From the NCBI GenBank assembly GCA_050485385.1, contig JBJHBG010000036.1, positions 1-39,221 of the forward strand: a stretch of DNA of 39,221 bases. Direction: 5' to 3'. A program made the position numbers and the translations under genes. The notes below the pieces were generated by a model, which made no database searches, was not told the DNA's origin, and saw only the letters and a list, made by a program, of their open reading frames with translations. Positions within the stretch are counted from its first letter, which is position 1; each line of letters begins with the position of its first letter. The DNA is from RECO01 sp050485385 (GTDB lineage Bacteria; Pseudomonadota; Alphaproteobacteria; Geminicoccales; Geminicoccaceae). Below are positions 16,751 to 24,968 of this stretch, piece by piece.

Positions 16751-18261
16751 GTCATGGCCTCCTTCTGGGTTGTCGTCATCGGCCGCTCCACACGATCCGC
16801 ATCCGCGTCGAGCGGGTAGATCGGCCGTGGCACTCGGCGCCAGGGCAGGGTGACGAGATCCGACTGCCCCGGCCCCGGCGTGTCGACGCGGATCACCTCG
16901 GCCGTGATCGGCGCGAAGAACTGGAAGTTCGACGCGGTCTTGAGCACGGCGATCTTGTAGTCGGCGAGGTCGACGCCGAAGGCCGGGTAGATCGCCGGCA
17001 GATTGCCCGCGAGCCCGCGCCGCTCGCTCACCAGGAGCGTTGCCGGGCCGACGTCGAACACCGCGACCTTGCCCATGTCGACATTGCCGCGTTCGTCGCG
17101 CTCCAGCCGGATGCGGCCGTCGGCGACGCGGCGCACGCGCCCGGTCACGGTCAGCGGGCGAAAGAACGCCGTCGCCTGATCGCCGCCGAGGGGCAGCGTC
17201 ACCTCCGCGCCCTCGCCCGCTGCGGTGAGGCGCGCCGCGGCCACGGGCGAGATCAGCGGGATCACCGCGCGCGAGGCGGTGCCCAGGCGCAGCATCGCCT
17301 CCAGGATGACGTTGCTGTCGCCCGCCGCCCCGCCGAACACCGTATCGCCCGTGTCGGACAAAACGATCATGCCCTCGGGTGCTGCTTCGGCGCGGCGCAC
17401 CGCCTCGTCCACCGGCACGGCGCTGCGGTGCTGGAACTCGGCCCGGAGCGACCAAGCGAGGTCGGCCAGGTCGTCGGCGATGCGCTCGGCCAGTGCCCGG
17501 TCGCCGTCGGTCGTCACCGTCACCGCCCAGCCGCCTTCGGCGACGTCCAGCCAGGGCTGCATCGGGAAGGGGGCCGCGTGCAGCACCCGCTGGTCGGCCT
17601 CGACGGCGCGGGCGGCGGCGAACCAAGTCCGCATCGGCGGCCGGTCGGTCAGGAACTGCTCTTGATGCGAGACCATCGGGATCTTGCGCCAGGCGATGGT
17701 CGGCCTCGCTCCGTCGCGCAGGATGCGCACCAGCAGCTCGGCGCCCAATCGCCCGGTATCGTAAGGGCGGTGCGGCTGGGTGCGATGGCCGACGATGGCG
17801 GTAGCGTGCTCGACCATCTGGCGGGTGACGTTGGCGTGGTGGTCGAGGCAGAGCACGATGGGCACGTCCGGCCCCAGCACCTCGCGGCAGAGGGCGATCT
17901 GCGCGCCTTCCACGTCGTCGACGCCGTCGGCGGCACAGGCGCCGTGCAGTTGCAGCGCGAGACCGTCGAGCCGGCCGGCTTCGCCGAGCCCGCGTGCGAT
18001 GCGATCGTGGAAGAAGTCGAACGCCTCGCGGCTGATCCGGCCACCGGCGACCGCATTGGCACGGATGATCGGTACCGTCTCCACGTCGAAGCCCGAGGCG
18101 TCGAGCGCGTCGTAGTGGCCGCCGATCTCGCCGGCGCCGCGACTCTCCCGAGCCACCGCCTCGCCCTGGTAGATGCCGAAGGCGCGGTAGTCGTCCAGCG
18201 TCGTCGGCACCGGATTGAAGTCGTTGGTCTCCTGGCAGATGTGGATCAGCCCGACGCGCAT
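16747..18261 (-). CDS. M81 family metallopeptidase, paralog 2 (most divergent)
   Basis: 504-aa cytoplasmic member of the MlrC family. The proposed active-site residues are kept: 'QETNDFNP' (Glu11), 'LHGAC' (His106) and D-x-H-x21-H with Asp140, His142 and His164 ('LDHHANV' ... 'TQPHRPYDTG'). The C-terminal domain has 'DTGDTVFGGAAGDSN'. It differs most from the other three paralogs: 'HGAC' for 'HGAM', 'PHRPYD' after the third ligand, and an extra 'MVSHQEQFLTDRPPM' segment. It is coupled to the peptide-binding protein by an ATGA overlap and follows paralog 3 by 40 bases. A distinct substrate within one pathway is the natural inference. Confidence 0.92.
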   Translation of the reverse strand: MRVGLIHICQETNDFNPVPTTLDDYRAFGIYQGEAVARESRGAGEIGGHYDALDASGFDVETVPIIRANAVAGGRISREAFDFFHDRIARGLGEAGRLDGLALQLHGACAADGVDDVEGAQIALCREVLGPDVPIVLCLDHHANVTRQMVEHATAIVGHRTQPHRPYDTGRLGAELLVRILRDGARPTIAWRKIPMVSHQEQFLTDRPPMRTWFAAARAVEADQRVLHAAPFPMQPWLDVAEGGWAVTVTTDGDRALAERIADDLADLAWSLRAEFQHRSAVPVDEAVRRAEAAPEGMIVLSDTGDTVFGGAAGDSNVILEAMLRLGTASRAVIPLISPVAAARLTAAGEGAEVTLPLGGDQATAFFRPLTVTGRVRRVADGRIRLERDERGNVDMGKVAVFDVGPATLLVSERRGLAGNLPAIYPAFGVDLADYKIAVLKTASNFQFFAPITAEVIRVDTPGPGQSDLVTLPWRRVPRPIYPLDADADRVERPMTTTQKEAMT

Positions 18262-18301
18262 GATGCTCTTCCGTTGTTGGCCCGACGCCGTCCGCGTCCA
18301 G

Positions 18302-19762
18302 TCAGCTCCAAGGCAAGGGGTCCAGTGGCCAGAGTGGCCGCCGTGCCTTGGTGTAGGTCACCTTGGTCGGGTCGGCCGGGTAGGGGCCGCCCGTGTCGAG
18401 GTAGAGCACCTCGGCGGCGATGGGCGCAAAGGCGGCGTGGAAGTGGTTGGAGGACTTCACCACCACGACCTTCTTGCGCGCGAGGTCGATGCCGAGACCG
18501 GTGAAGACCGGTGGGCTGAAGGTCTGCGCCCGGCCCGAGGCCAGCACCACGTCGAGCTGGCCGATGGCGATCGCGGCGGCGGGACCGAGCGACACGCGGC
18601 TCCCGGCGAACGGCACCACCAGGTCGCCGGTCACGGCACGCACGGTCACTTCGGCGTCGATGGGGCGGCCGGAGGTCGGCGCCGCCTTGCCGGCGAACCG
18701 GAGTTGGATGGTGGCTCCGGCACCGGCGGCGCGGCAGAACGCGACCGCCACCGGATCCCACATCGCACCGATGGCAGAGGGCACGTCCGGGTAACGCAGC
18801 AGGGCTTCCACCATGACGGAGCTGTCGCCAGCCACGCCGCCGCCCGGATTGTCCCAGCGGTCGGCGAGCACGACCGGGCCGCCCGGAAGGGCAAGTGCGG
18901 CGGCAATCGCCTCGTCCGGCAGGTAATGACGGGGGCCTCTGCGGTCGTCGCGCGTCCAGCCGACGATCTCGCGACCGAGCGCCTCGGCGAGCGCGGCCGC
19001 CCTGTCGCCGTCGCCGTCCGCGATCACCAGCACCTTGCTGCCGACGTCGTAGACGTCGGCTGCCTGAAAGCCGTGGGCGATGGAAATGCTCAGGATTCCG
19101 TCCCGCCCCTCCAGCGCCAGCAGGCGGTCGACGAAGCTGCGGCCCGGCTCGCGGCTGGTCATGAAGCCGGCGAACGCGCGGGTATCGAACACGCGCGTGA
19201 CCGGCCGCACCTCGCCCCTCGCGGTGCGCAGGCAGAGGTCCACCAAGTCCTCGGCGCGGGCGAGGAAGTCGGTGTGCGGAAACTCCTTGAAGGTGACCAG
19301 CACGTCCGCCGCCTCGACCATCGCTTGGCTCAGATGGCAGTGCAGGTCGAGTTCGGCGCCGATCACGGCATCGGGGCCGGCGATCGCGCGGGCGCGGGCG
19401 AGCAGGTCGCCTTCGCAGTCGTCGTAGCCGTGGGCGACCATGGCACCGTGCAGCCCGAACAGCGCCACGTCGACGGGCAGCGTGGCCCGCAACTGGTCCA
19501 GGATCTCGTCGCGCAGGCTCTCGTAGCCGCTCTTGGCGACGAGGCCCGCAGGCTCCGCCCAGGCCGCCGTGCCCTCGATCAGCGTCAGCCCTTCCGCCTC
19601 GGCCCGGCGGCGCGCGGCGACGATGGGGGCGGAGCAGAGCGTCGGTGTGGCGGGATGGGTGCCGGGCGGGCAGTAGAAGGCGTCTTCGAAGGCGGAGCGA
19701 TCCACGTAGAGCGGCGCGAAGGTATTGGTCTCGGTGGCGAGCGAGGCGGTGAAGACGCGCAT
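18302..19762 (-). CDS. M81 family metallopeptidase, paralog 3
   Basis: 486-aa cytoplasmic MlrC-family protein and first gene of the unit that continues into paralog 2 and the Opp transporter. Key residues are present: 'ATETNTF' (Glu11), 'LHGAM' (His105), and Asp139, His141, His163 in the D-x-H-x21-H pattern ('LDLHCHL' ... 'KEFPHTD'). The C-terminal domain has 'DNPGGGVAGDSS' and 'KSSNHFHAAFAPIAAEVLY'. It looks closest to paralog 1 at the C-terminus. A near-perfect copy of the IclR-type dyad lies 79 bases upstream of the ATG (19841-19857), so it probably has its own regulated promoter. GGAGGG and a G-run precede the start. Confidence 0.93.
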   Translation of the reverse strand: MRVFTASLATETNTFAPLYVDRSAFEDAFYCPPGTHPATPTLCSAPIVAARRRAEAEGLTLIEGTAAWAEPAGLVAKSGYESLRDEILDQLRATLPVDVALFGLHGAMVAHGYDDCEGDLLARARAIAGPDAVIGAELDLHCHLSQAMVEAADVLVTFKEFPHTDFLARAEDLVDLCLRTARGEVRPVTRVFDTRAFAGFMTSREPGRSFVDRLLALEGRDGILSISIAHGFQAADVYDVGSKVLVIADGDGDRAAALAEALGREIVGWTRDDRRGPRHYLPDEAIAAALALPGGPVVLADRWDNPGGGVAGDSSVMVEALLRYPDVPSAIGAMWDPVAVAFCRAAGAGATIQLRFAGKAAPTSGRPIDAEVTVRAVTGDLVVPFAGSRVSLGPAAAIAIGQLDVVLASGRAQTFSPPVFTGLGIDLARKKVVVVKSSNHFHAAFAPIAAEVLYLDTGGPYPADPTKVTYTKARRPLWPLDPLPWS

Positions 19763-19840
19763 CTGCCCCCTGGCCCTCCGAAAAGATCGCTACGACCGGT
19801 TGATGATAGGCGAGGGGCCGCCGCCTCGCCAGCGGTGCGC

Positions 19841-19857
19841 GTTTCGCGTGGCGGTAC
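19841..19857 (-). promoter_or_regulatory. Putative IclR operator upstream of M81 paralog 3
   Basis: GTTTCGC-GTG-GCGGTAC. It matches GTTTCGC-N3-GCGGAAC at 13 of 14 fixed positions, the same dyad found at 21441 and 22307. It is in the 121-base gap before the M81-3/M81-2/Opp operon. Confidence 0.65.
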
Positions 19858-19883
19858 GGACGCATCGTGGCGGCGTGCGCATC

Positions 19884-21356
19884 TCAGGCACCGTCGAGGC
19901 CGAGCGGGTCGGCGTCGAGCGGCCAGATCGGCCGCTTCAGGCGCCGGAACGGCAGCGCCCTCCAGTCCGGGTTGCTCGTGCCCGGCGTGGCGACGAAGAG
20001 CTGCTCGCGCACGATCGGTTCGAACAGGTCCTTGTGCTTGTAGAGGTTCTTCACCACCAGCACCTGTTTGTCCTCCAGGCTGACGCCGTGCCGCGTGAAG
20101 AGGCTGGTGTGGTAGAGGTTCGTGCGCCGGCTGGTCATCACGATCTCGACGCCCTCGACGCGCACCACGGCGAGATCGCCCACGTCGATCCGCTCGTCGC
20201 CCACATGGCCCTGCCAGGCATCGCGCTCGAGGAACAGGATTTCGGCCTCGGCGTCCAAGGGCGGGCCGGAATTGGGCTCGAACTTGCCGCCGATGCGCAG
20301 ATAGGGCCTGCGGCCGACCCCGAACTGAAAGCAGAGGCGCACCGCCGACGGATCCCACAACGGCGCGAAGGCCACGTCGCGCACACCCGCCTCCAGCAAA
20401 GCCCGGATCACGTGCACCGTGTCGCCGGGAGCACCGCTGCCGGTCTGGTCCGAGGTGTCGGCCAAAAGGAGCGGCTTCTCGCCCCGGACCTTCGCCCGCT
20501 CGATGGCCTCGGCGAAGGGGGTGAAGGGTAGCGTCGCTTCGGCGCGGATGGCGTAGAAGCGCCGGCCGAACTCGGCCGCGACGCGGGCGGCAAGCTCGGC
20601 ATCGCCGTCGGCGATGGCGAGCATCTTCGCGCCGGCGAGCGGCACGTCGGCCCAGGGAAAGCCGTGGTTGAGCGACAGCGACAGGATGCCGTCCTTGCCT
20701 TCGGCGTCGAGCATCGCCTGGGTGAAGGCGATCATCGGCCCCTCGCGAGTGGTGGGAAAAAGGCCCATGGTGCGGCAGTCGAACAGCGCCATGACCGGGT
20801 CGACCTCGCCCGCCAGCGTGCGGGCCATGAGGTCGAACAGGTCCTCCGCGCGCTCGGCGTGGTCGACGTGCGGGTAGGTCTTGTAGATGACGACGAGGTC
20901 GGCCGCGTCGATCAGCGTGGCGTCGACGTGGGCGTGCAGGTCCAACTCGACGCCGATCCGCACGCCAGGGCCCACCACCGCGCGGACACGGGCGACGAGA
21001 TCGCCCTCGCAGTCGTCGCAGCCCTCGGCGACCATCGCCCCGTGCAGGTAGAGCATCACCGCATCGACCGGCCCGGCGGCCTCGAGAGCGGCGAGGATGC
21101 GGTCGCGCATGGCCGCGTGGTCGGCCTGGAGCAGGAGGCCCGCCGGCGTGGCGAAGGCGTGCAGGCCCTGGACCACCTCCCAGCCGAGAGCGCGGCCCCG
21201 CAGGAGCCAGATCTGGCAGGGCGACGACCAGGGCGAAGGCGGCTCCGCCATGATGTCGCCCTCGTTCCAGAAGCCCGCGCGGAAGTCGTCGATGCCGGTC
21301 GGGAAGGCCGAGAAGGTGTTGGTCTCGGTACCGAAGGTGGCAACGAAGAGGCGCAT
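19884..21356 (-). CDS. M81 family metallopeptidase, paralog 4
   Basis: 490-aa cytoplasmic MlrC-family protein. 'GTETNTF' (Glu11), 'LHGAM' (His105) and the metal pattern Asp139, His141, His163 ('LDLHAHV' ... 'KTYPHVDH') are all present; the Gly-rich C-terminal motif is changed to 'DQTGSGAPGDT'. The ATG at 21356 is chosen over the in-frame ATG at 21431 because all four paralogs then begin alike and GGGAG precedes it. It lies between iclR and paralog 3, with a perfect copy of the 17-bp dyad 84 bases upstream (21441-21457). The substrate is unknown. Confidence 0.93.
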   Translation of the reverse strand: MRLFVATFGTETNTFSAFPTGIDDFRAGFWNEGDIMAEPPSPWSSPCQIWLLRGRALGWEVVQGLHAFATPAGLLLQADHAAMRDRILAALEAAGPVDAVMLYLHGAMVAEGCDDCEGDLVARVRAVVGPGVRIGVELDLHAHVDATLIDAADLVVIYKTYPHVDHAERAEDLFDLMARTLAGEVDPVMALFDCRTMGLFPTTREGPMIAFTQAMLDAEGKDGILSLSLNHGFPWADVPLAGAKMLAIADGDAELAARVAAEFGRRFYAIRAEATLPFTPFAEAIERAKVRGEKPLLLADTSDQTGSGAPGDTVHVIRALLEAGVRDVAFAPLWDPSAVRLCFQFGVGRRPYLRIGGKFEPNSGPPLDAEAEILFLERDAWQGHVGDERIDVGDLAVVRVEGVEIVMTSRRTNLYHTSLFTRHGVSLEDKQVLVVKNLYKHKDLFEPIVREQLFVATPGTSNPDWRALPFRRLKRPIWPLDADPLGLDGA

Positions 21357-21440
21357 GGCAGCACTCCCAGAACCCGGCGCCGCGCATGGCCGCGACCGCC
21401 GCACGGTGGCGGGGTGCTGCGAGTCGGTCAATCGAGGTGC

Positions 21441-21457
21441 GTTTCGCTCGGCGGAAC
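21441..21457 (-). promoter_or_regulatory. Putative IclR operator upstream of M81 paralog 4
   Basis: GTTTCGC-TCG-GCGGAAC, an interrupted dyad (GTTyCGC/GCGrAAC). The same 14 fixed bases occur in the iclR/aminotransferase intergenic region. It lies between the iclR stop and the M81-4 start. Confidence 0.7.
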
Positions 21458-21459
21458 GG

Positions 21460-22251
21460 CTATGTCGACGGCGTCCCGTCTTCGCGACGTAGCCGCCGCG
21501 AGATCGAGGCCGCGGCGTCGGCCAGGCGCTTGCCGGTCTGCATCGCGCGGTCGGGCGACATGCGCGTCACGGGCACGGTGATGCTGATGGCGACGCGCGG
21601 GTAGCCCAGGGCATCGAGGATCGGCGCACCGATGCACATGGCACCGTCCTCGTTCTCGCCGGTTTCGATCGCATAGCCGCAGCGGGCGATCTGCCGGAGC
21701 TGCCGCTCGAGCTCGCCGCGATCGATCAGGGTGCGTCCGGTACGCTCCAGCAGCGGCTGGTCCAGATACGTGCCGGCCTCGTCCGGTGGCAGATGGGCGA
21801 GGATCGCCTTGCCCAGCGCCGTCGAATGCAACGGATGGGAATCGCCGCTCCGTGCCTCGGTACGAAAGCCGGGCGTGCTCTCGACGACGTCGAGATAGAC
21901 CACCGAGCCGTCGCCTTTGGCGGCGACGTTCACGATGCCCCGATAGTCGCGGTTCAACTCCGTCAGCACCGGATGCGCCAACTCTCGCGCGCGTTGGATG
22001 GCGGCATCCAGGCGGGCGATGGCGCGCAGACGGGGCCCGACGCCGTAGCGGTCGCCGTGGGCGTCGTGGTCGAGGAAGCCGGATCGAGCGAGGGTACGCA
22101 GATAGCGGAACGCCGTAGTCTTGGGGATGCCGAGCGCTTGGCTCACCGACTTCAGCGATACCACCTGGCCGCGCTCGGCCACGTAGGCGAGCACCCGCAA
22201 CGCCTTGTCGACCGGCTGCACGACGTAGCTGTTGACGGCGTCTCCGGTCAT
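21460..22251 (-). CDS. IclR family transcriptional regulator
   Basis: 263-aa regulator. The N-terminal winged helix-turn-helix covers about 14-75 ('VDKALRVLAYVAERGQVVSLKSVSQALGIPKTTAFRYLRTLARSGFL'). The C-terminal effector domain covers about 85-255 ('HPVLTELNRDY', 'HSTALGKAILAHLPPDE', 'GENEDGAMCIGAPILD', 'AISITVPVTRM'). IclR proteins bind short dyads as dimers and sense small carboxylates or aromatics. Three copies of one dyad surround this gene and the M81 genes, making it their probable regulator, with autoregulation from the copy at 22307. The ligand is unknown; a peptide breakdown product is plausible. Confidence 0.93.
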   Translation of the reverse strand: MTGDAVNSYVVQPVDKALRVLAYVAERGQVVSLKSVSQALGIPKTTAFRYLRTLARSGFLDHDAHGDRYGVGPRLRAIARLDAAIQRARELAHPVLTELNRDYRGIVNVAAKGDGSVVYLDVVESTPGFRTEARSGDSHPLHSTALGKAILAHLPPDEAGTYLDQPLLERTGRTLIDRGELERQLRQIARCGYAIETGENEDGAMCIGAPILDALGYPRVAISITVPVTRMSPDRAMQTGKRLADAAASISRRLRREDGTPST

Positions 22252-22306
22252 GGCGGCTTCCGATCAGCGTCGACGACGGGCGGGCAGCGAAGCACGGTTG
22301 CCAAGC

Positions 22307-22323
22307 GTTCCGCAAGGCGAAAC
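22307..22323 (+). promoter_or_regulatory. Putative IclR operator between iclR and the divergent aminotransferase gene
   Basis: GTTCCGC-AAG-GCGAAAC on the plus strand, i.e. GTTTCGC-CTT-GCGGAAC on the minus strand. All 14 fixed positions equal the copy at 21441. It is 56 bases from the iclR start and 76 from the aminotransferase start, so it could control both. Confidence 0.7.
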
Positions 22324-22398
22324 GAGCGGACCTGTACGTCGCCGCCGGGCCGTGATCCGATGGCGACCCTGCGAGCGGCTGGGATTGGGGGACGAGCC

Positions 22399-23727
22399 AT
22401 GGTCGACAGCGTATCCTTGAGCCAGGGGGCGCCATTGGCGTTCGACGCCTCGCGCGGGCTGATCGGCAGCAACGCCCGGTTCCTCGCGGGTGGGGTGAGC
22501 AGCAATTTCCGCCTCGGCATGGCCGAAGGCCCGCTGGTGTTCCGGCGCGGCGAGGGGGCCTATCTGCACGACGCCGACGGCAACCGCCTGATCGACTACT
22601 ATTGCGGCATGGGGGCGACCATCCTGGGCCACGGCCCGGCCCCGGTGATCGAGGCCGTCCGCGCCCAGGTCGAGCGGGGTATCCTCTTCGCCGGTCAGAC
22701 CGAGGTGGAGTTCGAAGCGGCACGGCTCCTGTGCGAGCGCATCCCGGCGGCGAAACGCCTCCGCTTCGCCTCGTCGGGCTCGGAGGCCGCGCAGGTGGCG
22801 ATCAGGATCGCCCGTGCGGCCACCGGACGCCGCACGATCGTCAAGTTCGAGGGTCACTACCACGGCTGGTTCGACAACGTTCTCTGGTCGGCGGCACCGG
22901 CGCTGAACGCGGCGGGGCCGGAAGCAGCGCCGGTCCCGGTGGCGGGCAGCGCCGGGCAGGACACGGCCGAGACCCTCGGCATCGAGGTCATGGGCTGGAA
23001 CGACCTCGAGGCCCTCCAGGCGCGGCTCGCGCTGGGCGACGTGGCGGCGGTCTTGATGGAGCCCGCCATGTGCAACCAGGGCGCCATCCGGCCGGACGCA
23101 GGCTATCTCGAGGGTGCGCGCGAAGCCTGCACCCGCAACGGCACGATCCTGGTCTTCGACGAGGTCATCACCGGCTTCCGGCTGGCCCGCGGCGGTGCCC
23201 AGGAACTGTTCGGTGTGACGCCGGACCTGGCGCTGTTCGCCAAGGCGATGGCCAACGGCTTGCCGGTGGCGGCGGTGGTCGGCCAGGGCGATCTGCTCGA
23301 CCTGGTGGTGACGGGCGGTGTCATGCACGGCGGTACCTACAACGCCCAGCCGGTGGCAATGGCAGCCCTGGTCGCGACCCAACAGGCGCTGACGGTCGAG
23401 GCCCATGCCGCCGCGTCGGCCCGGGGCCTGCGGCTCCAGGAGGGCATCCGCAAGGCCCTGGCAAGCGCGGGCATCGAGGCGCAGGTCGTGGGCTTCCCCC
23501 TGATGTTTCATGTCGCCTTCGGTCTGGACGCGCCGCCAAGGCACTACCGCGACGTCGCCCGTGGCGATCGCGCGGGCTACGTGCGCTTCGCGCACGCGCT
23601 CTTGAAGCGCGGGGTACGCGCGCTGGAGCGGGGAGCGTGGTTCGTCTCCACGGCCCACGACGATCCGGTCATCGACGCCACGCTGGCGATCGTGGCCGAT
23701 GCGGTCCGGGACGTGGCGCAGGGTTGA
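22399..23727 (+). CDS. Class III aminotransferase (glutamate-1-semialdehyde aminomutase-like)
   Basis: 442-aa cytosolic PLP enzyme. Features are 'FLAGGVSSNFR' near 28-38 as in the HemL group, 'DYYCGMGATILGHGP', 'FASSGSEAAQVAIRIARAATGR' (phosphate binding, ~123-144), 'KFEGHYHGW', 'VFDEVITGFR' (Asp254 contacts the PLP ring) and the Schiff-base Lys282 in 'ALFAKAMANGLP'. Many HemL-like proteins outside haem loci are transaminases of beta- or omega-amino acids or epimerases, so the name HemL is not given. The ATG at 22399 has GGGGGA six bases upstream; an ATG at 22363 would be out of frame. Divergent from iclR with a shared operator, which places it in the M81/Opp regulon. Confidence 0.9.
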   Translation: MVDSVSLSQGAPLAFDASRGLIGSNARFLAGGVSSNFRLGMAEGPLVFRRGEGAYLHDADGNRLIDYYCGMGATILGHGPAPVIEAVRAQVERGILFAGQTEVEFEAARLLCERIPAAKRLRFASSGSEAAQVAIRIARAATGRRTIVKFEGHYHGWFDNVLWSAAPALNAAGPEAAPVPVAGSAGQDTAETLGIEVMGWNDLEALQARLALGDVAAVLMEPAMCNQGAIRPDAGYLEGAREACTRNGTILVFDEVITGFRLARGGAQELFGVTPDLALFAKAMANGLPVAAVVGQGDLLDLVVTGGVMHGGTYNAQPVAMAALVATQQALTVEAHAAASARGLRLQEGIRKALASAGIEAQVVGFPLMFHVAFGLDAPPRHYRDVARGDRAGYVRFAHALLKRGVRALERGAWFVSTAHDDPVIDATLAIVADAVRDVAQG

Positions 23728-23752
23728 CGCGGGGGCGCGAAGCCGCCTCGAC

Positions 23753-23769
23753 GTTTCGAACAGCGCAGC
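23753..23769 (+). promoter_or_regulatory. Weak IclR-dyad-like sequence before the TRAP operon
   Basis: GTTTCGA-ACA-GCGCAGC matches 11 of the 14 fixed positions of the dyad at 21441/22307. It lies 26 bases after the aminotransferase stop and ~190 before dctP. This may be chance in GC-rich DNA. Confidence 0.25.
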
Positions 23770-23897
23770 CTCGCGCGCTGGCGCGGCTGATCCTTAGCCG
23801 ACGAGTCCATCGCCTCCCTCGGCGCCGATTCCGCCCGCTCGGTCACCCGGACGATGCCCGCCCAGCGGTCCAATTCTTGCTGGTTGCTTCTGGACAG

Positions 23898-23930
23898 GCC
23901 TCGGTCGTGGGTCTATCGGCAGACCGAGGC
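23898..23930 (+). repeat. Inverted repeat in the dctP leader
   Basis: Perfect 9-base arms GCCTCGGTC (23898-23906) and GACCGAGGC (23922-23930) enclose 15 bases, ending 27 bases before the dctP ATG. It could be an operator or an mRNA hairpin; no T-tract follows, so a terminator is unlikely. The rest of the 230-base gap (23728-23957) shows no gene. Confidence 0.6.
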
Positions 23931-23957
23931 TACGCCACGGAACGAGGACACCAGACC

Positions 23958-24965
23958 ATGTTTCGACGTTCGCTCCTGCTCGGCACCGTCGCCGCACTCA
24001 CCCTTTCGTCGATGCTGGCGGCCACCGTCGAGGCGGCCCAGACGTGGCGGATGGCCCACAAGCAGCCGCCCGAGAGCATCGAGGGCCGGCTCTTTCAGGC
24101 CTTTGCCGACCGCATCGAGGAGAAGACCGGGGGCGAGATCCGCGTGCAGGTCTTCCCCGCCGAGCAGCTCGGCGCCGACGACGTGATCCTCGAGCAACTG
24201 CAACTCGGCACCGTCCACATCTATCCGGAGGGCGCGACCTACCTCGCCAAGTGGGTGCCCGACGTGCAGTTCATGAGCGCGCCGTTTCTCTTCGAGGATC
24301 GCGAGCACTGGCAGCGGTTCATGGGCTCGGACCTCGTCCAGGGCTGGTTCCGGAAGGTCGAGGAGGAGGAGGGCATCGCCCTCATCGGCGACAGCACCGC
24401 CTTCGTCCGCGGCCCCTACCGCGTGATGGTGACCTCCAGGCCCTTCACCACCGTCGACGAGATGGCCGGCACCAAGCTCCGCATGCACCCCGACGAGCTG
24501 GCCGCCGCCGCTTGGCGCCATCTCGGTGCCGAGGTGCGCACGCTCGCCTGGACCGAGGTCTACGAATCGATCAGCCGCGGCATCGTCGACGCAGTCAACA
24601 GCCCGATCGCCCTGGTCGAGCCGATGCGCTTCTACGAGGTGGCCCCCCACGTCATCCGCCACGACGAATATCCCCAAGGCATGGGCTTCATGACCAACGC
24701 TCGGGCCTGGGACGCGCTCGACGAGGCGACGCGCCAGCAGGTACTGGAGGCCCACGCCGAGGTGTCGGCGGAATCGGTCGAACTGATGACGGCCGAGGCG
24801 GACGAATCGATCGAGCGGATGAAGGGCCGCGGTGTCACCTTCTCCGACGCCGACATCGGCAGCTTCGTCGAGAAAATGCGCGGCTTCTATGCCGAACTCG
24901 ATGCCCGGGGTGAACTGCCGGAGGGCTTCATGGATGCCGTCGACGCCACGCGCCTTGCCAACTGA
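23958..24965 (+). CDS. dctP: TRAP transporter substrate-binding protein, DctP family
   Basis: 335-aa periplasmic binding protein with signal peptide at 1-27 (cleavage near VEAA-Q). DctP features: 'WRMAHKQPPESIEGRLFQAFADRIEEKTGGEIRVQVFPAEQLGADDVILEQLQLGTVHI', 'FLFEDREHWQRF', and 'MAGTKLRMHP' carrying the Arg that normally pairs with the ligand carboxylate. 'WTEVYESISRGIVDAVNSPI' is the usual G-x-V-D-x-x-x-x-P region. The likely ligand is an organic anion such as a 2-oxo or hydroxy acid. First gene of dctPQM; the small subunit starts four bases after its stop. Confidence 0.92.
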   Translation: MFRRSLLLGTVAALTLSSMLAATVEAAQTWRMAHKQPPESIEGRLFQAFADRIEEKTGGEIRVQVFPAEQLGADDVILEQLQLGTVHIYPEGATYLAKWVPDVQFMSAPFLFEDREHWQRFMGSDLVQGWFRKVEEEEGIALIGDSTAFVRGPYRVMVTSRPFTTVDEMAGTKLRMHPDELAAAAWRHLGAEVRTLAWTEVYESISRGIVDAVNSPIALVEPMRFYEVAPHVIRHDEYPQGMGFMTNARAWDALDEATRQQVLEAHAEVSAESVELMTAEADESIERMKGRGVTFSDADIGSFVEKMRGFYAELDARGELPEGFMDAVDATRLAN

Positions 24966-24968
24966 CGC

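Noticed and set aside
13190..16819. A 1209-codon open frame on the plus strand opposite the OppDF and binding-protein genes
   Set aside because: It is the antisense shadow of well-supported genes in GC-rich DNA; its translation is His/Arg/Ala/Gly-rich with no recognisable domain.
22399..23727. Haem-biosynthesis gene hemL
   Set aside because: The protein is HemL-like, but its IclR-controlled context with peptidases and transporters points to catabolism, so the symbol is withheld.
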